64,000 nucleotides of DNA, taken from assembly GCF_006716815.1 (NCBI RefSeq), contig NZ_VFPS01000001.1:62001-126000 (forward strand), read 5' to 3'. Positions 48,235 through 55,670 of the stretch are shown piece by piece. Within the stretch, counting starts at the first letter, position 1. Each line of letters begins with the position of its first letter. Source of the DNA: Microbacterium lacticum (lineage in GTDB: Bacteria > Actinomycetota > Actinomycetes > Actinomycetales > Microbacteriaceae). The notes below the pieces were generated by a model. It saw only the letters and a program-made list of their open reading frames with translations, ran no database searches and had not been told where the DNA came from. The translations under genes and the position numbers were made by a program.

Positions 48235-49122
48235 TTATCCCGCCAGGCAGGCGGGGTGTTTCATGATGGTCTCGAACTCGATGGGCGTCAACTTCCCGAG
48301 TCTTCGTTGACGGCGGCATCGGTGGTAGCGTGCCTCGATCCAGTACACGATCGCGAGGCGAAGCTCGTCACGGGTGGTCCACTGCTGCTGGTTGAGGACG
48401 TTCTTCTGCAGCAGACTGAACCAGTTCTCCATGGCCGCGTTGTCCGCGCACGCGCCGACTCTGCCCATCGATCCGCGCAGCCCGAAGTGTCGAAGGGCAC
48501 GCCGGAATCTACGGCTTCGAAATTGACTGCCTCTATCGGAATGCACCGTCACCCCGGCTGGCTTACCGCGCCGGTGGAATGCGTCGGTGAGCGCGTCAAC
48601 GGCCAGTCGGGCCTTCATCCGGTCGCTGATCGAGTAGCCCACGATCCGGTTGCTGAACACGTCCTTGACCGCGCACAAGTACACCTTGCCCTCACCGGTT
48701 CGGTGTTCGGTGATGTCGGTGAGCCACAACTCGTTGGGCCGGTCGGCGGTGAAGTCACGTCTGACATGGTCGTCGTGCACGGCAGGACCCGGCCGGCGAT
48801 GCTTCCGAGAGCCCTTGCGGCGGTGCGCGGCCGAGAACATGCCCTCCTGCGAGCACACCCGCCACACGCGACGCTCAGACACCTGCCAGCCGTCGTCGAC
48901 GAGTTCGTCGGAGATGAGCCGGTACCCCTGACAACGGTCCTCATCCCACACGTCCCGGGCAGCGTTGATCAGATGCGCCTCGTCCCAGTCGCGATCGCTG
49001 ACCGGATTGGCCAGCCACTGGTAGTACGCCTGCTTGGAGAAGCCGAGGACCCTGCACGCCACCGCGACCGACACCCTCACGGGGGCGCCGGCCGCAGCCA
49101 GTTCACGGACGAGCGGGAACAC
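48235..49122 (-). CDS. IS3-family transposase OrfB
   Basis: The 295-residue product is the DDE catalytic subunit. The HTH_21 helix-turn-helix region (VACRVLGFSKQAYYQWLANP) is followed by the integrase core with DDE residues in LTDITEHRT, VHSDRGSQF and NAAMENWFSLLQKNVL. The frame begins at a GTG that shares one base with the orfA TAG stop. In IS3 elements OrfA and OrfB are usually fused by -1 frameshifting, and the CCCCAAAATAG sequence at the overlap is a plausible slip site. The coding region looks intact. Confidence 0.9.
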   Translation of the reverse strand: MFPLVRELAAAGAPVRVSVAVACRVLGFSKQAYYQWLANPVSDRDWDEAHLINAARDVWDEDRCQGYRLISDELVDDGWQVSERRVWRVCSQEGMFSAAHRRKGSRKHRRPGPAVHDDHVRRDFTADRPNELWLTDITEHRTGEGKVYLCAVKDVFSNRIVGYSISDRMKARLAVDALTDAFHRRGKPAGVTVHSDRGSQFRSRRFRRALRHFGLRGSMGRVGACADNAAMENWFSLLQKNVLNQQQWTTRDELRLAIVYWIEARYHRCRRQRRLGKLTPIEFETIMKHPACLAG

Positions 49123-49433
49123 TATTTTGGGGACGCAGCACCGATCCGAAGGTTCGCTTGCGAAAGATACGCCGCGGCCTTCCGGAGGATCTCGTTCTCC
49201 ATCTCCAACTCGCGGATCCGCTTGAGCATCTTCGCCTGCTCACGCTGCCCGTCCCGATCGCTCGACGCCGCCGGCGCGATCCCGCGGCCGGCCAGCTCGA
49301 CGTTACGCACCCACGCCTGCAACGCCGACTTCGAGATCCCCATATCCGCGCAGACCTGCTTCTGCGACATTCCCTGCGTGAGCACCAGAGCGACCGCGTC
49401 GCGCTTGAACTCCTCCGAAAACTTCACCGGCAT
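49122..49433 (-). CDS. IS3-family transposase OrfA
   Basis: The 103-residue protein starts MPVKFSEEFKRDAVALVL and carries a helix-turn-helix (SQKQVCADMGISKSALQAWV) and a C-terminal leucine zipper-like helix (AKMLKRIRELEMENEILRKA). It binds the IS ends and forms the frameshift fusion with OrfB. A start 10 codons further upstream (49463) is possible but less typical. Confidence 0.88.
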   Translation of the reverse strand: MPVKFSEEFKRDAVALVLTQGMSQKQVCADMGISKSALQAWVRNVELAGRGIAPAASSDRDGQREQAKMLKRIRELEMENEILRKAAAYLSQANLRIGAASPK

Positions 49434-49504
49434 GACTTCATCCTTCCCGCCCCGATCCTTCAAATCAAAGCAGTCCCAGAGTCAACCAAAGCTTCAGCAT
49501 TCCC

Positions 49505-49607
49505 ACCCGTTATCGAGGGCCATCATGTTCCGCATCAGATCCTCGCCCGACAAGCCGCCAGAACCACCCGACCCCTGGTGCTCGGGGGTGGGTCCGTCTA
49601 CGCTCAA
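49505..49607 (-). pseudogene. 5' fragment of a gene downstream of the VirB4-like ATPase
   Basis: From a TTG that overlaps the ATPase stop (49605-49607), 34 codons read on without a stop to the IS3 end: SVDGPTPEHQGSGGSG, then GLSGEDLMRNMMALDNG. The rest of the gene is missing. In related actinobacterial conjugative elements the next gene often codes for a TraG/VirD4-type coupling protein or other transfer protein, but this piece is too short to identify. Confidence 0.55.
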
Positions 49608-51127
49608 GACAGGTCTCCGGATCGTTCAGGATTCGTGAACCTGCGGGGATTCTGAGTCATCCGCTGGGTCGTATCGAAGGCCCTCAACTCGTCAGGGTGC
49701 AACTGATGCTGGACGACGTATGACGATTCTTTGATCCGCCACAACCCCTGCCCGGTCCCCAAGGACGGGAGGAGCTTCTGTTCGGTGCCGGTGAGGCCGA
49801 GGGTCTTCCCGGTGGTGCCGATCTGGTCGGATTCTTGCCGGTAGATGATCCGCGACTCCGCGTTGGCGAGGAGGCTGTTGGCGAGGGAGCGCATGGCGGA
49901 GCCGTGGTCGCCGACGTTGTCGAGGTCGGTGAGCTTGTGGAAGATGAGCAGGTTCGCGATCCCGTAATGCCGGGCGAGCCGCCAGTGCGCGTCCATCCAC
50001 TTCAGCAACGCCGTGTGCGACATGAGCCGCCACGCCTCGTCGTAGACCACCCACCGTTGCCCGCCGTTAGGGTCCAGCAGGGCGGACTCCATCCACGCTG
50101 AGGAGCAGGTCATCAGCACGGAGATGAGGGTGGAGTTTTCGACGACACGGGACAGGTCGAGGGTGATCATGGGCAACGTCGGATCGAAGGTCACCGTAGA
50201 GGGTCCGTCGAAGAGTCCTTGGAGGTCGCCGGAGACGAGACGGCGCAGGGCGTGGCCGACCATGCGCCCGTCTTCGGCAAGGCGGTCGTCATCTGTGGGG
50301 TCGGGAGTGAGGATGCGGTCAACGACCATCGGCAGGATCGGCACATCGTTACTCGCGACCACAGCCTGGAGCGCGATATCGATGACCGTGTGCTCCAACG
50401 GCGACAACGATCGCTCCAACACCGTCTCGGCAAGGGCACCGATTAGGTCACGGCGACGAGACGCAATCGTGGACGCCCACTCCGCGTCAGAGAGACCGCC
50501 GGGCCGGTAGCCCTCATCAAGCGGGTTCAAGCGGTTGCGCAGCCCGTGGCCGAGGACGATCGCTTTCCCGCCCACCGTCTCCGCAACCGCCGTGTGCTCA
50601 CCCTTTGGATCGCCGGGGACGTACACGCGACGCCCGAACGGGATGCTGCGGGTGTAGAGCGACTTGGCGAGGGACGACTTCCCACTGCCGACGATGCCGG
50701 CGAGGACGAGGTTGGGGGCGGTGATGATGCCGCGCTGGTAGAGCACCCACGGGTCGTAGACGAAGGATCCGCCGGAGTACATGTCCTGCCCTACGAACAC
50801 GCCCTGGGAGCCGAGGCCGCCTTCGGCGAGGAACGGGTACGCGCCCTGCAACGCAGCCGAGGTGTCCTGATGCGACGGCACCCGAAACCCCCGATACGAC
50901 CGCAGCGCCGCAGCCCCAGGCTCGCCACCCTTAGGGAGGTAGCTCGTCGACCGTGCTTCTACCCGTTCCGCGGCGAGCTTCGCTTTCTCCGCGGCGCGTT
51001 GCTCGGCGTGCTCGCGGGCGATGACTTGCCGGGCGGCACGTTCACGGGTCTTGCGGTTCTTGCGGCCGGTGCCGTCTTCGACGAGGACGGTGGAGTAGAG
51101 CTTCTTCGTGTCTGAGGATCGCGTCAC
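49604..51127 (-). CDS. VirB4/TraC-like conjugation ATPase
   Basis: The 507-residue protein is an FtsK/HerA-class ATPase of the type IV secretion machinery found in actinobacterial integrative conjugative elements. Walker A GIVGSGKSS lies near residues 144-152, Walker B WVVYDEAWRL near 357, and the conserved YVPGDPKGEHTAVAE and LTDLDNVGDHGS sequences follow each. A charged ~60-residue N-terminus (Arg/Glu/Ala-rich) may be a coiled coil. The GTG start has no strong ribosome site. Typical partners, an SCO6880-type protein upstream and a coupling protein downstream, are present only as fragments, so transfer is not expected. Confidence 0.85.
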   Translation of the reverse strand: MTRSSDTKKLYSTVLVEDGTGRKNRKTRERAARQVIAREHAEQRAAEKAKLAAERVEARSTSYLPKGGEPGAAALRSYRGFRVPSHQDTSAALQGAYPFLAEGGLGSQGVFVGQDMYSGGSFVYDPWVLYQRGIITAPNLVLAGIVGSGKSSLAKSLYTRSIPFGRRVYVPGDPKGEHTAVAETVGGKAIVLGHGLRNRLNPLDEGYRPGGLSDAEWASTIASRRRDLIGALAETVLERSLSPLEHTVIDIALQAVVASNDVPILPMVVDRILTPDPTDDDRLAEDGRMVGHALRRLVSGDLQGLFDGPSTVTFDPTLPMITLDLSRVVENSTLISVLMTCSSAWMESALLDPNGGQRWVVYDEAWRLMSHTALLKWMDAHWRLARHYGIANLLIFHKLTDLDNVGDHGSAMRSLANSLLANAESRIIYRQESDQIGTTGKTLGLTGTEQKLLPSLGTGQGLWRIKESSYVVQHQLHPDELRAFDTTQRMTQNPRRFTNPERSGDLS

Positions 51128-51215
51128 GGGGTTTCCTCTCTTGGGTTCACCAACGAGGTACGAGGCGCGCCTGTTCGCACTATGCCGAGCCTATTGTTCT
51201 AGTAGGATTACGAAC

Positions 51216-51563
51216 ATGTTGTTTCGGGTGGATGGGGCGTCGACGGTGTCGTTGGCGGAGCAGATCGCGGTGCAGGTGCGGGCGGGGATCGTCAGTGGTG
51301 GTCTCGCCCCTGGTGAGCGGCTCCCGCCGGCGAGGGATCTCGCGCTAGCGTTGCAGGTGAATATGCACACGGTTCTGCGCGCTTATGGGCAGTTGCGTGA
51401 CGAGGGTGTGATCGAGATGCGGCAAGGGCGCGGCGCGTGGGTGCGTGAGGATGCCGGACCGAGGCTGGTGCGGGTGACCGAGCTTGCCGCGCAGTTGGTT
51501 GCCGAGGCGCGAAAGCTCGGCCTGTCCTCGCAGGACATCACCCGACTGGTGGAGAGAGCATGA
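51216..51563 (+). CDS. GntR-family regulator, YtrA type
   Basis: The 115-residue protein is a winged helix-turn-helix (SLAEQIAVQVRAGIVSGGLA then ALQVNMHTVLRAYGQLRDEG) with only a short C-terminal helix, as in the YtrA subfamily. The frame starts at ATG 51216. YtrA-type regulators usually control adjacent membrane-protein genes and their own promoter; the stop overlaps the DUF1648 gene by 4 bases, which fits. The upstream 88 bases are divergent from the VirB4-like gene and less GC-rich than the surroundings. Confidence 0.88.
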   Translation: MLFRVDGASTVSLAEQIAVQVRAGIVSGGLAPGERLPPARDLALALQVNMHTVLRAYGQLRDEGVIEMRQGRGAWVREDAGPRLVRVTELAAQLVAEARKLGLSSQDITRLVERA

Positions 51564-52564
51564 ACGACACCGCCACGAGACTGAACAGAACACGACTCCT
51601 CTTGGCGGGGGTCGCACTGGTGCTTCCCCCAGTGGTGATCGCGCTCACGTTCATGATCTGGCGCGACGGCCTGCCTGACCGGATCGCCTCGCACTGGTCC
51701 GATCTCGGCGCGGCCGATGACAGCCTCCCCACCATCGGGGTGTTCCTCACCGCGCTGGTCGGGTCGGGTATCGCTGCGCTCGTGGGTCTCGTGGTGATGG
51801 CCTTGCCACGAGTGGATGCGCGCACCGCACGCGGGACCGTGTTCTGGGTCGGGATGGTGCAGGGCATCGCTGCGGCGATCTGGGTCATCCCCGCCTGGTT
51901 GACCGTCCAAGCAGGCACCGCAGACGGGGCCGTGCTGGGGCCGTGGATCCTCGCCCTGGTCGCCTGTGCCCTCTACGGGGTGGTGCCGTATGCGATCTTC
52001 CCCCGCCCTGCGCTCCCGGACGTGAGCACCCCGGAGCCGCTGAATCTCGCGCCGACGGAGACCGGGGCGTGGACCCGCACCGTCACCGCGAACATCTTCG
52101 TCTGGGTCACCGTTTTTGTCATCGCGCTGACGGCCGTGATCTACATTCCGGCCACCCTCAGCGGGGGCCTCGATGAAAGCCTCGGTGCTGCATCGTTCGG
52201 CCTTGTCGTGATGCTGATCGCGCTGGTGGCTGTCGCGTCATTCATTCGCTTGCGGGTGACGGTCGACTGGCGGGGCCTGCGCGTCGTGTCGCTGCTGTTC
52301 GGCATCCCGCTCAAACGGATCCCGCTGGAACGGGTCCGTGCGGTCGAGAGCACCGAGCTCCGCCCCGGCGAGTGGGGCGGCTGGGGGTATCGGATCATGC
52401 CCGGCCGCTCTGCTTTGATCCTGCGGTCCGGTCCCGGCATGATCGTCACCACCGTCGACGACAAGCAGTTCGCCATCACGCTCGACGACCCCGACACTCC
52501 AGCCGCGCTCCTCAGCGGCCTCACACACCATGAACAGCCCGACATGTCGGAAGGAACCCGATGA
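51560..52564 (+). CDS. DUF1648-family membrane protein
   Basis: The 334-residue protein has about six to seven hydrophobic segments and the DUF1648 signature LPDRIASHWSDLGAADD near residue 37. The family occurs with SdpI-type immunity proteins and with YtrA-type regulators. The C-terminal third is a soluble domain with a PH-like strand pattern (IPLKRIPLERVRAVESTELR and onward). It lies between the GntR gene and the sdpI-like gene with 4-base overlaps on both sides. Confidence 0.82.
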   Translation: MNDTATRLNRTRLLLAGVALVLPPVVIALTFMIWRDGLPDRIASHWSDLGAADDSLPTIGVFLTALVGSGIAALVGLVVMALPRVDARTARGTVFWVGMVQGIAAAIWVIPAWLTVQAGTADGAVLGPWILALVACALYGVVPYAIFPRPALPDVSTPEPLNLAPTETGAWTRTVTANIFVWVTVFVIALTAVIYIPATLSGGLDESLGAASFGLVVMLIALVAVASFIRLRVTVDWRGLRVVSLLFGIPLKRIPLERVRAVESTELRPGEWGGWGYRIMPGRSALILRSGPGMIVTTVDDKQFAITLDDPDTPAALLSGLTHHEQPDMSEGTR

Positions 52565-52956
52565 CCGAACAGACCGTCCCTTCTCTGATCAGCGTCGGCA
52601 TCGCCGCCATCATCGGCCTTCTGATCCTGTGGTGGGGTGCTGCCTGCAAACGTGGCACCTTCCCGAAGAACCATATTCTCGGGGTCCGCACACCCACCAC
52701 GTTGCGCAGTAACGAAGCTTGGGTCACCGCGCACCGAGCCGGAGCGCCACAACTGTTGATCGCCGGTTGGGGCATCATCACAGCCGCACTGGTCGCAACA
52801 GTGTTCACGCTCATCCTGAACCCCGTACCCGCGGTGCCACTCGTGTTCACTCTCGCATTCGTGTGGGCACTTGGCTGGATCATCAGCAGCAGTGGGACCG
52901 CCGCACGTGCAGCCAGATCTTTCCGCGGCAACCACGACCAGACCCCGACGAACTGA
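52561..52956 (+). CDS. SdpI/YhfL-family membrane protein
   Basis: The 131-residue protein has three membrane segments and the SdpI-family sequence KRGTFPKNHILGVRTPTTLRSNEAWVTAHRAGA (about residues 30-62, here given as a joined block). In Bacillus subtilis SdpI gives immunity to the SdpC toxin and also acts as a signal receptor. No SdpC-like toxin is visible here. With GntR and DUF1648 it forms a three-gene cassette on the opposite strand to the conjugation genes. Confidence 0.82.
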   Translation: MTEQTVPSLISVGIAAIIGLLILWWGAACKRGTFPKNHILGVRTPTTLRSNEAWVTAHRAGAPQLLIAGWGIITAALVATVFTLILNPVPAVPLVFTLAFVWALGWIISSSGTAARAARSFRGNHDQTPTN

Positions 52957-52971
52957 CCCGCACACCAGGCT

Positions 52972-53225
52972 TCAGATACCTCGGCACAGAGGTAACGCTG
53001 CCGCGACGAACGCCTGAGCCTGCTGCCCGACCAACCTGCGCGTCTCGCAGGAAGCTTGGATCCGCGCCTGCTCGATCGCCGACACCGCAGCCTCCAGCTC
53101 ATCGGCGGTCGGCGCGGAGACGGCAAGGAGCCCGGTGTAGCGGAGCACGCCGTGGCCGCTCGTGAGGTCGGCCTCCTGCTGCAGCACGTCCTGGTATTCG
53201 GCGGACTGTTGGGCGTCTTCGATCT
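52972..53225 (-). pseudogene. C-terminal remnant of an SCO6880-family conjugation protein
   Basis: About 84 codons remain on the minus strand, ending RRLVGQQAQAFVAAALPLCRGI; before that lie LTSGHGVLRYTGLLAVSAPT and ELEAAVSAIEQARIQASCE. This C-terminal pattern is characteristic of SCO6880-type proteins, which precede the VirB4-like ATPase in actinobacterial conjugative elements. The 5' part was lost where the IS21-type istB gene begins (about 53226). The remnant lies on the strand opposite to that reading frame, so the apparent upstream extension of istB is antisense sequence. Confidence 0.72.
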
Positions 53226-53937
53226 GCGGGAGATGGGCATCTCCGCCCTGGTCGACGCGATCGACATCCAAGACGATGCCCTCACGATGGGGATGGTGTT
53301 CGAAGAGCGCATCAAGCTCGCCGTCGACGACGCCCACGCCGCGTTCACCCACGCGAAAGTCGAGGGCCTCATCCGGCGGGCGGGGCTCCGATACCCGAAC
53401 GCGGACCTGCGCAGGGTCGACCTGCTCGAACAACGCGGCCTCGACCGGGGTGTGATCGCGCAGCTCGGGACCTGCCAGTTCATCAGCAGGCAGCAAAACG
53501 TGGTGTTCCAAGGGTTCACCGGATCCGGGAAGAGCTACCTCGGATCGGCGCTGGCGAAACAGGCCTGTCAGCACCGCTACCGAGCGCACTACATCCGCAT
53601 GCCCGACCTCGAAGAGACCTGGGCCGCCGCGAAAGACAAGCCCGCCGGCAGGGAGAAGTGGCTGCGGAAATACAGCACGTTCACGCTCCTCGTGATCGAT
53701 GAATGGCTGCTCGACCCACCCGCCGACGACGTTCGATCCATGCTGCTCGAGCTCCTCGAACGCCGATACGACGCGACCTCGACGGTGTTCTGCACCCAGT
53801 ACGCGAAGAAGGACTGGCACCAGCGCCTCGGCTCCGGGGTCCACGCCGACGCGATCATGGACCGCATCGTCCACAACACCCTCTGGATCGAGACCGGCGA
53901 CGTCAACATGCGCGAACAGACCGCCGCGTCCAGCTGA
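53226..53937 (+). pseudogene. istB: IS21-family helper ATPase IstB, extreme N-terminus missing
   Basis: The frame covers nearly all of IstB, from LREMGISALVDAIDIQD to the end: FEERIKLAVDDAHAAF, Walker A GFTGSGKSYLGSALAKQA (about 80 residues before LLVIDEW, the Walker B) and WHQRLGSGVHADAIMDRIVHN. The first ~10-12 residues are replaced by sequence belonging to the SCO6880 remnant, and istA is absent upstream. An ATG at 53234 could start a protein, but without IstA the element cannot move. IS21-type terminal repeats follow the stop. Confidence 0.82.
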
Positions 53938-53990
53938 GTCGGCGCCGGTGAGCGTCGCGCCCGCGGGGGTGGCGCTCACCGGCAATACCC

Positions 53991-54046
53991 CTGGCCCCGA
54001 GAGCAAATATCGGCTGGCCCCGAACCGCAATAATCAGTGGCCCTCA
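53991..54046. repeat. IS21-type right-end terminal repeats
   Basis: Two related units, CTGGCCCCGAgagCAAATATC (53991) and CTGGCCCCGAaccGCAATAATC (54014), are followed by AGTGGCCCTCA, which ends at the IS1182 boundary. They are inverse matches to the units at 57322-57410, as expected for the multiple terminal repeats of IS21 elements. Confidence 0.75.
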
Positions 54047-55668
54047 AGAGGCTGTCGCGTGAATGTGTGGCGGGGTGGTGTGGTCAGTGGGGCGTCGGTC
54101 CCGACGCTCGAGCGGGCGGCGGTCTCGATGGGCCGATGAGCGTCGTGCGCGCTGGTTGAGGACGCGTGTTGGACGCGGTCAGCTCGTTGGCTCCGCCGCG
54201 TTGGCCGGTCAGATCGCAGTGATCGGGGCGGCGGCTGTGGCGAGCAGGTGGCGGTGGAGCTTGCGGAGGTTGTGGGTCGCGGCGATGAGCTTCCACTCGG
54301 CTGCCGCGGCGTGGAAGCCGCGGCGGGTGAAAGAGCGGATTCCTCTGCCGGTCTTGATCTGACCGAAGACAGGCTCGATGATCCACTTGCGTTTGTCGTA
54401 GTGGACCCGTCCGGCCTTGCGGGACACCTTCCGGTCCATCTTGTCCATCAGCGTCGCGCCCGCGGGCAGGCGTCCGCGGGATCCGACGCGGGGCTTCCCG
54501 TGACGCATGTTGCGTGCGGCGAGGTAGTAGTCCGGCCCGTCGTCGGGCAGGCCGGCGAGGACGGCTTCGGTGCAGTATCCGGCGTCGCCGAGCACGACCC
54601 CGATGGGCTCGGTGACACCGGCTGCGTCTAGCTCTCGGTCAGCGGCGGCGATCATCGGGGTGAGCTGGGCGGTGTCGCCGGTGTCCTGGGTGACATCGCA
54701 CGCGATGATGATCTGCGACTCGGTCGCGACCGCTTGCGCGTTGTAGCCCTGCACCCACCCGTTGCGGATCGGCATCATCCGTGACTCTGGGTCGGTCGTG
54801 TTCACTTTCGGCGGGTTCGTCTTCGGTGCCTTCTCCGCCGGGTGCTTGGGTTTGCGTCCCCGCAGCTTCTTCCCCGCCGCCTGCTCCTTCGCCGCGCGCT
54901 CGGCGAGGTGTGCGTCGTACTCGGCTTGGCGGGCCGCGTCGACCGCGTCAAGTCGCGCTTTCGCTGCCGCGAGCGGGGCGCGGCGGCTGGTGCGGTCGCG
55001 GAGATCGGCGGGGACCTCGTCACCGCGCACCCCCGCCCCGAACACCTCATCCTCGCCGGCGTCGGCAGCCTCGGCGGCGGCGATCGGTTCCTCGACCTGC
55101 TTCATGATCGCCTCACGCGTCCTGTTCGCATCCAGCGACGCGGACACGGAGATCTTCGTCCCATCGACCGCGATCGTGCCGACCTTGACCAGCCCCGCCT
55201 CGGCGCACATCGCCAGCACCTGCGTGAACAGACCCGCCAACGCGTCCGCATGGGTCGCGCGGAACCTCGCGATCGTGGTGTGATCGGGGACCAAGTTGCC
55301 AGCGATGACACGGAACGCGACATCGACCTGGCAGGCAGCCTCGATCTTGCGGGACGACACCACCCCGGTGCAGTACGCATACAGCAGCAGCCCGGCCATC
55401 ATCGACGGGTCATGTGCCGCGCCGCCGCGACCATCCGCCCGATACGCCTTCACGAACTCCGACAGATCCAGCTCCGCAACCGCGTCCAGCACGAACCACG
55501 CCAGATGATCCGGTGGCAGCCAGTCCGTCAGCGACGGCGGCAACAAGAACGGCTGATCACGATCAACACCAACGAAGTTGTACCCCACAACCCCGATTAT
55601 CCCAGGTCAAGACACGAAACTGAGGCACCCAATCATGCGACACGCCCCGGATTCATGCAACAGCCTCT
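54047..55668 (-). mobile_element. IS1182-family insertion sequence
   Basis: The element is bounded by imperfect inverted repeats AGAGGCTGTCGCGTGAAT (54047) and its counterpart ATTCATGCAACAGCCTCT (ending 55668). It carries one transposase gene. On both sides the neighbouring sequence is an IS21-type end, in opposite orientation: GGCCCTCA on the left and GAGGGCC on the right (the latter after removal of IS1634 copy 1). Confidence 0.82.
54209..55588 (-). CDS. IS1182-family transposase
   Basis: The 459-residue protein begins MGYNFVGVDRDQPFLLPPSL and has the DUF772-type N-terminal domain (DPSMMAGLLLYAYCTGVVSS then SRKIEAACQVDVAFRVIAGN), a first catalytic Asp in TIAVDGTKISVSAS, the second in VVLGDAGYC and a Glu in IEPVFGQIKTGRGIRSF. 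The middle ~100 residues are a charged linker rich in Ala, Lys and Asp. Length and motifs indicate an intact gene. Confidence 0.92.
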   Translation of the reverse strand: MGYNFVGVDRDQPFLLPPSLTDWLPPDHLAWFVLDAVAELDLSEFVKAYRADGRGGAAHDPSMMAGLLLYAYCTGVVSSRKIEAACQVDVAFRVIAGNLVPDHTTIARFRATHADALAGLFTQVLAMCAEAGLVKVGTIAVDGTKISVSASLDANRTREAIMKQVEEPIAAAEAADAGEDEVFGAGVRGDEVPADLRDRTSRRAPLAAAKARLDAVDAARQAEYDAHLAERAAKEQAAGKKLRGRKPKHPAEKAPKTNPPKVNTTDPESRMMPIRNGWVQGYNAQAVATESQIIIACDVTQDTGDTAQLTPMIAAADRELDAAGVTEPIGVVLGDAGYCTEAVLAGLPDDGPDYYLAARNMRHGKPRVGSRGRLPAGATLMDKMDRKVSRKAGRVHYDKRKWIIEPVFGQIKTGRGIRSFTRRGFHAAAAEWKLIAATHNLRKLHRHLLATAAAPITAI

Positions 55669-55670
55669 GA

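Larger units (their letters stand above)
48203..49504 (-). mobile_element. IS3-family insertion sequence
   Basis: The 1302-bp element has 26-bp terminal inverted repeats starting GGGAATGCTGA (48203-48228 and 49479-49504) that match at 24 positions. It carries overlapping orfA and orfB on the minus strand. The flanking bases (left CGC, right ACC) show no target duplication. The left flank is an IS481 relic and the right flank a conjugation gene, so the element probably marks a recombination or deletion junction. Confidence 0.88.
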
